Under the pieces are notes generated by a model, which saw nothing but the letters and a program-made list of their open reading frames with translations, did no database searches and was not told the origin of the DNA. 9,757 nt of DNA, taken from Desulfurellales bacterium. GTDB lineage: Bacteria; Campylobacterota_A; Desulfurellia; Desulfurellales; Hippeaceae. Location of the stretch: assembly GCA_027074255.1 (NCBI GenBank), contig JALTDI010000104.1, positions 1 to 9,757 on the forward strand, given 5' to 3'. Shown here piece by piece: positions 6,228 to 9,757 of this stretch. The translations under genes and the position numbers were made by a program. Position 1 is the first letter of the stretch. Each line of letters begins with the position of its first letter.

Positions 6228-7579
6228 AAGGTGCTCCCCCCTACAAGAATTGACGGTATCCTTATTGTAGGTTCACCGTCTGTCACAGGCACGCCTTGTG
6301 AGCCCTTGCCGCAGGTTCCGACCTCTACTCCGAAATCGCTGCCTACCATATCAATCTCTTTTAGAACCTTGGGGCCGTTACCGACAAGTGTGGCGCCCCT
6401 GACCATATTTTTAACCCTGCCTTTTTCTATTTTATAGCCTTCGTTGACCTCAAACACGAACTCACCCGTTATGGGGTTGACTTGGCCGCCCCCCATATGT
6501 TTTACCAGCAGACCTTCGTCAACAGAGGCAATTATATCATCCGGATTATCCCTGCCCGGAAGAATATATGTGTTTGACATTCTGACAATAGGAGCAAACC
6601 TGTATGATTCTCTTCTTGCATTGCCCGTTGTTTCTGCACCGGCAACCTTTGCGTAGGTTTTGTCGAACATATAGTTTTTTAAGATGCCGTTTTTAATAAG
6701 CAGTGTATTTTGAGATTTAGTGCCCTCATCGTCAAAGTAGAAAGAGCCCCTCATCTTCGGTTTTGTTGAATCATCAACGACGGTTATGTTCTCATTTGCC
6801 ACCTTTGTGCCAAGCTTATCCTTATAAACGCTCATAGACTCATAAACCAAATCGGCTTCTAATCCATGTCCCACGGCTTCATGAATCATTGTCCCACCAG
6901 CCGATGATGATAAGACAACGCTCATGGTTTTGGCTTGAAGAGAGGGGGATGAAATTAGCTCGAGCAGCTTTTGAACCATTTCATCTGCAATATTTTCAAA
7001 ATCCATATTCTTTAAGAAATCAAATCCCCCCAAAGCGCCGAACGGCTTTCTTGATGTTTGAACTATATTGCCTTTTCTTGCGGTTATTTCTGCAAACAGA
7101 ACCGTGTATGTGCGCTCCTCTGATAATAGCACACCATTTTCATTGATAATTTCTATCTTTTTTTGTTTGTCGGAATAGGTTATGCTCACCTGCTGAATTT
7201 CTTTGTGCTTATAGGCCGTGTTGTTGAATATATCAATAATCTCTTTTATCGATTCAATCTGCGGGGCATAGCCTGAATACTGTGCAATAGCTCCCTTTCT
7301 TTTTTCATCAAGGGTGAATATGCCTTTTTTGGATGGGGCAGTATCTGACAAAAATTTTGCTATTTCAAAAACAGAATGCTCGGATATGTCGTATGTGGAT
7401 GAAAAAAGCATTGATAGGCCTCTAACCAGTCTAACTCCTACGCCCGTATCCGTCCCCATTTTTATATTCTCTATTTCCCTATTTTTTGCCTCGATTAATC
7501 TTGTGTATGATTCTTCTTTATATATGTCAAAGAAATCAGTATCGCTTTTTTTTAATAATCCAAAAGTATCTTCGTACAT
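6224..7579 (-). CDS. tldD: TldD-family metallopeptidase subunit
   Basis: This 451-residue protein is slightly shorter than E. coli TldD (about 480). The active-site motif is H233-E234-x-x-x-H238 (M-I-H-E-A-V-G-H-G-L), and the third zinc ligand is C423 in G-T-C-G-K-G. The C-terminal V-G-G-S-T-L ending is typical. TldD works with the inactive partner TldE (PmbA) as a heterodimeric cytoplasmic protease acting on unstructured peptides, for example in peptide antibiotic maturation and CcdA antitoxin degradation. No tldE/pmbA is in this window. The ATG at 7577-7579 has AAGAGG five bases upstream. It is the first gene of the eight-gene run, starting only 15 bases after the T-run of the ppsA terminator. 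Its ribosome binding site is part of a possible alternative hairpin. Confidence 0.94.
   Translation of the reverse strand: MYEDTFGLLKKSDTDFFDIYKEESYTRLIEAKNREIENIKMGTDTGVGVRLVRGLSMLFSSTYDISEHSVFEIAKFLSDTAPSKKGIFTLDEKRKGAIAQYSGYAPQIESIKEIIDIFNNTAYKHKEIQQVSITYSDKQKKIEIINENGVLLSEERTYTVLFAEITARKGNIVQTSRKPFGALGGFDFLKNMDFENIADEMVQKLLELISSPSLQAKTMSVVLSSSAGGTMIHEAVGHGLEADLVYESMSVYKDKLGTKVANENITVVDDSTKPKMRGSFYFDDEGTKSQNTLLIKNGILKNYMFDKTYAKVAGAETTGNARRESYRFAPIVRMSNTYILPGRDNPDDIIASVDEGLLVKHMGGGQVNPITGEFVFEVNEGYKIEKGRVKNMVRGATLVGNGPKVLKEIDMVGSDFGVEVGTCGKGSQGVPVTDGEPTIRIPSILVGGSTL
6225..6241 (-). promoter_or_regulatory. Ribosome binding site and non-canonical ATA start of truA
   Basis: Minus-strand G-rich sequence at 6234-6241 ends in GGGGAG. 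It is followed by the six-base spacer CACCTT (6228-6233) and ATA (6225-6227). The same bases encode the last tldD residues G-G-S-T-L, and the tldD stop TAA occupies 6224-6226. Spacing and strength are ideal for initiation at ATA, and the arrangement copies the ATGA overlap seen elsewhere in this operon. Confidence 0.75.
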
Positions 7580-7584
7580 TAAAG

Positions 7585-7603
7585 CCTCTTTTTAAAAAAG
7601 AGG
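7585..7603 (-). repeat. Inverted repeat covering the tldD ribosome binding site and the terminator 3' arm
   Basis: Minus-strand CCTCTTTTT (7595-7603) is the exact complement of AAAAAGAGG (7585-7593), with one base between. As RNA it would form a hairpin of seven or eight pairs after opening a small loop. One arm is the 3' half of the ppsA terminator stem plus its T-run; the other contains the AAGAGG ribosome binding site of tldD. This hairpin and the terminator hairpin exclude each other. A regulatory role is inference. Confidence 0.5.
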
Positions 7604-7620
7604 AGCTTAAAGCTCCTCTT
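7594..7620 (-). terminator. Intrinsic terminator after ppsA
   Basis: The minus strand has a perfect ten-base-pair stem (7611-7620 with 7598-7607; arm AAGAGGAGCT) around a three-base loop at 7608-7610, leading into six T at 7594-7599 that partly overlap the 3' arm. It begins eight bases after the ppsA TAG stop. It also lies immediately ahead of tldD, so it may work as an attenuator if the operon is read from ppsA. Confidence 0.88.
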
Positions 7621-7627
7621 AAATTGT

Positions 7628-9757
7628 CTATCTTTCGAGTTTTTCTTCAAGTTTTTTAATATTGAGTATTGTTGACATTATGCTGTCAGGGTTAAGGCTC
7701 ATAGAGTCTATGCCCTCATGGACGAGAAATTCAGCAAAATCAGGGAAGTCGCTTGGACCCTGTCCGCAAATGCCTACAGGTTTTCCATGTTTGTGGGCGG
7801 TTTTTATCAGCATAGATATCATTCTTTTAACTGCTATATGGCGCTCGTCAAACAGATGCGCAACAAGACCGGAATCCCTGTCTATACCGAGTGTAAGCTG
7901 CGTTAAGTCGTTGGAACCTATTGAGAATCCGTCAAATATTTCGGCATACTCATCAGCGCAGATAACGTTGCTTGGAATTTCAGCCATAACATATATTTCA
8001 AGTCCGTGTTCACCCTGCACAAGCCCGTTTTTCTTCATTTCATCAACAACCCTTTGGCCCTCTTCCGGTGTTCTGCAAAACGGTATCATCAGTGCGATAT
8101 TTTCTAACCCGAACTCCTCTCTGACCTTCTTCATAGCCTTGCATTCAAGGGCAAAACCCTCTCTGTAATGATCAGAATAGTATCTTGAAGCCCCTCTAAA
8201 ACCTATCATAGGATTTTCTTCCTCGGGCTCAAACTGCTCACCGCCGATTAAGTTTGCATACTCGTTTGTTTTGAAGTCGCTCATTCTAACAAGTATTTGG
8301 TTTGGATAAACACTCGCCGCAAGCATAGAAACACCCTCTGCAAGTTTATCCACAAAATATTGAGGCTTGTCATCGTAGCCTTGTGTCAATTTTTCTATAA
8401 CTTCCTTCGTTTTTTTATCTTCAAGCTCATCAATGTGTATCAAAGCAAGGGGATGAACCTGAATGAACGAACTTATTATAAATTCCATCCTTGCAAGGCC
8501 TATGCCGTCATTGGGAATGCTTGCGCTTGCAAGAGCTATGGCAGGATTGCCGAGGTTCATTTTTATCTGTGTTTTGGGTTTTTCTATTTGAGACAGGTCA
8601 ACGGTTTCCAACTCATATTCCAATGTACCTTCGTAAATATATCCTATTTCTCCTTCAGCGCATGATATGGTGATTTTATCGCCTGTTTTTAATTTTTCGG
8701 TTGCGTCGCCGCAGCCTACTATGGCCGGAACCCCGAGTTCTCTTGATATTATTGCGGCGTGACACGTTCGTCCGCCCCTGTTTGTTATTATGGCAGCCGA
8801 TTTTTTCATAATAGGCTCCCAGTCCGGGTCTGTCATATCTGTAACCAGTATTTCTCCGTCTTTAAACCTATCCATATCATCGGGTGTATCTATGACGTGC
8901 ACCATACCGGATGCAATCTTGCTTCCGACAGCTATGCCTTCGGCTACAATATCGCCTTTTTCTTTCAATTTATATGTTTCAAGAACACTTAAATTTTTTC
9001 TTGATTGTACGGTTTCAGGTCTTGCCTGAACGACAAAAAGCTGGTTGGTTTTGCCGCATTTTGCCCACTCTATATCCATGGGGGTATAGGTGCCTTTTTT
9101 TTGCGTATAGTGTTTTTCAATGGCGATTGCCCACTGTGCAAGTGTCAGTATATCATCGTCCGATAAGGAAAAGTTGAATCTTTCCTGTTCTGTTGTGTCA
9201 ACATCCTTAATTCCGCCTTGCTCATCGTATATCGCTTTGTTTAGCTTTGAGCCGAGTCTCTTTTTTATAATGGATTTATATCCCTTTTCAAGTGTGGGCT
9301 TAAATACCATAAATTCATCCGGGTTTACTTTGCCTGACACTATATTTTCGCCGAGTCCGTAGCTGGCGTTTATCACAACTGCCTTATCAAAGCCGCTTTC
9401 TGTGTCGATAGAAAACATAACGCCGCTTGCAGCCAAATCGCTCCTGGCCATTTTTTGAACACATATCGAGAGTCCTATCTTAAAATGGTCAAAATTTTTG
9501 TCGTATCTATAAGAGGTGGCTCTGTCGGTGAATATCGAAGCATAACAGCTTTTTACGTAGTGTATAATATTGTCTAAGCCTTTGACGTTTAAGTATGTAT
9601 CTTGCTGACCTGCAAAAGATGCATCGGGCAAATCTTCCGCCGTTGCAGAGCTTCTGACGGCTACATCACTTTCGGCCTCATTGTAGTATTTGCTTAATTT
9701 TTCGTAGGCTTCCTTGATTTCATCGTAAAGATCATCCGGCATCTCAGCATTAAAAAT
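7628..9757 (-). CDS. ppsA: Phosphoenolpyruvate synthase (5' partial)
   Basis: About 709 residues are visible; the frame stays open to the right edge, and family members have about 790-870, so roughly the first 85-160 are missing. Residues below count from the Met codon at 9742, which is internal. PpsA turns pyruvate, ATP and water into phosphoenolpyruvate, AMP and phosphate, the entry step of gluconeogenesis. Seen in order: the nucleotide-binding domain (V-R-S-S-A-T-A-E-D-L-P, 29-39), the mobile phosphohistidine domain with G-G-R-T326-C327-H328-A-A, and the C-terminal TIM barrel with the G-S-N-D-L-T-Q-L motif (609-616) and catalytic C659 in G-I-C-G-Q. Thr326, two residues before the catalytic His, corresponds to the residue phosphorylated by the PSRP regulatory kinase in E. 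coli PpsA. The gene ends at TAG, followed by a strong terminator. With satP nearby it fits growth on acetate or other non-sugar carbon, though the two are not co-transcribed. Confidence 0.96.
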   Translation of the reverse strand: MFNAEMPDDLYDEIKEAYEKLSKYYNEAESDVAVRSSATAEDLPDASFAGQQDTYLNVKGLDNIIHYVKSCYASIFTDRATSYRYDKNFDHFKIGLSICVQKMARSDLAASGVMFSIDTESGFDKAVVINASYGLGENIVSGKVNPDEFMVFKPTLEKGYKSIIKKRLGSKLNKAIYDEQGGIKDVDTTEQERFNFSLSDDDILTLAQWAIAIEKHYTQKKGTYTPMDIEWAKCGKTNQLFVVQARPETVQSRKNLSVLETYKLKEKGDIVAEGIAVGSKIASGMVHVIDTPDDMDRFKDGEILVTDMTDPDWEPIMKKSAAIITNRGGRTCHAAIISRELGVPAIVGCGDATEKLKTGDKITISCAEGEIGYIYEGTLEYELETVDLSQIEKPKTQIKMNLGNPAIALASASIPNDGIGLARMEFIISSFIQVHPLALIHIDELEDKKTKEVIEKLTQGYDDKPQYFVDKLAEGVSMLAASVYPNQILVRMSDFKTNEYANLIGGEQFEPEEENPMIGFRGASRYYSDHYREGFALECKAMKKVREEFGLENIALMIPFCRTPEEGQRVVDEMKKNGLVQGEHGLEIYVMAEIPSNVICADEYAEIFDGFSIGSNDLTQLTLGIDRDSGLVAHLFDERHIAVKRMISMLIKTAHKHGKPVGICGQGPSDFPDFAEFLVHEGIDSMSLNPDSIMSTILNIKKLEEKLER

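Larger units (their letters stand above)
1576..7579 (-). other. Probable eight-gene operon tldD-truA-gatC-gatA-unknown-sufT-like-glycosyltransferase-deacetylase
   Basis: All eight genes are on the minus strand. Junctions in order are: ATAA overlap (tldD/truA), 11 bases, 10 bases, 11 bases, 2 bases, TAATG overlap, ATGA overlap. No terminator or promoter-sized gap lies inside. The promoter is not obvious. The space before tldD is filled by the ppsA terminator, so transcription must come from read-through, from the 3' end of ppsA, or from a weak element there: TTGAAG at 7645-7650 and GACAAT at 7623-7628 with a 16-base spacer, four of six matches each. Confidence 0.8.

Noticed and set aside
7623..7650. 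A promoter for tldD at the end of ppsA (TTGAAG, 16 bases, GACAAT).
   Set aside because: It has only four of six matches in each hexamer and would start transcription at the terminator stem, so it is too weak to list as a feature.
7662..8168. A 168-residue plus-strand frame opposite ppsA, and other plus-strand frames across the window.
   Set aside because: They lie antisense to well conserved genes, have no ribosome binding site or recognisable motif, and follow from the codon bias of the real strand.

Overview
The window looks like ordinary chromosome from a moderately AT-rich Gram-negative bacterium. The Gram-negative reading rests on a glycosyltransferase of the WaaE/KdtX lipopolysaccharide-core type next to a membrane-anchored polysaccharide deacetylase. 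A GatCAB-type amidotransferase implies the indirect route to Gln-tRNA and/or Asn-tRNA. The gene mix would fit a Deferribacterota-like or deltaproteobacteria-like anaerobe, but that placement is a guess that cannot be settled from the sequence alone. I see no insertion sequence, phage gene, CRISPR array, rRNA or tRNA.

Layout. Almost everything lies on the minus strand, so transcription runs from right to left. At the right edge is most of ppsA (phosphoenolpyruvate synthase; its N-terminus is cut off by the window), ending in a strong intrinsic terminator. Eight tightly packed genes follow from 7579 down to 1576: tldD, truA, gatC, gatA, a small gene of unknown function, a MIP18/SufT-family gene, a family 2 glycosyltransferase and a polysaccharide deacetylase. 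Gaps are 2-11 bases or stop/start overlaps of 1-4 bases, so this is very probably one operon. It mixes peptide maturation or proteolysis (TldD), tRNA modification (TruA), tRNA-dependent amidation (GatC, GatA), Fe-S assembly (SufT-like) and envelope polysaccharide synthesis.

Next comes satP, an acetate/succinate transporter with its own sigma70-like promoter and intrinsic terminator, and then an XRE-cupin regulator transcribed in the same direction. At the left edge the 3' end of a plus-strand gene converges on the regulator; the two coding regions share the palindrome TTATAA.

Points that stand out. (1) truA has no ATG, GTG or TTG that would include its conserved N-terminus. The only sensible start is ATA at 6225-6227, six bases after a GGGGAG ribosome binding site and overlapping the tldD stop as ATAA. 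(2) The ppsA terminator and the tldD ribosome binding site share complementary sequence, so two mutually exclusive hairpins are possible at the head of the operon. (3) A small unknown protein sits between gatA and the SufT-like gene. I found no clearly new defence or mobile system here; most of the window is conserved housekeeping content.
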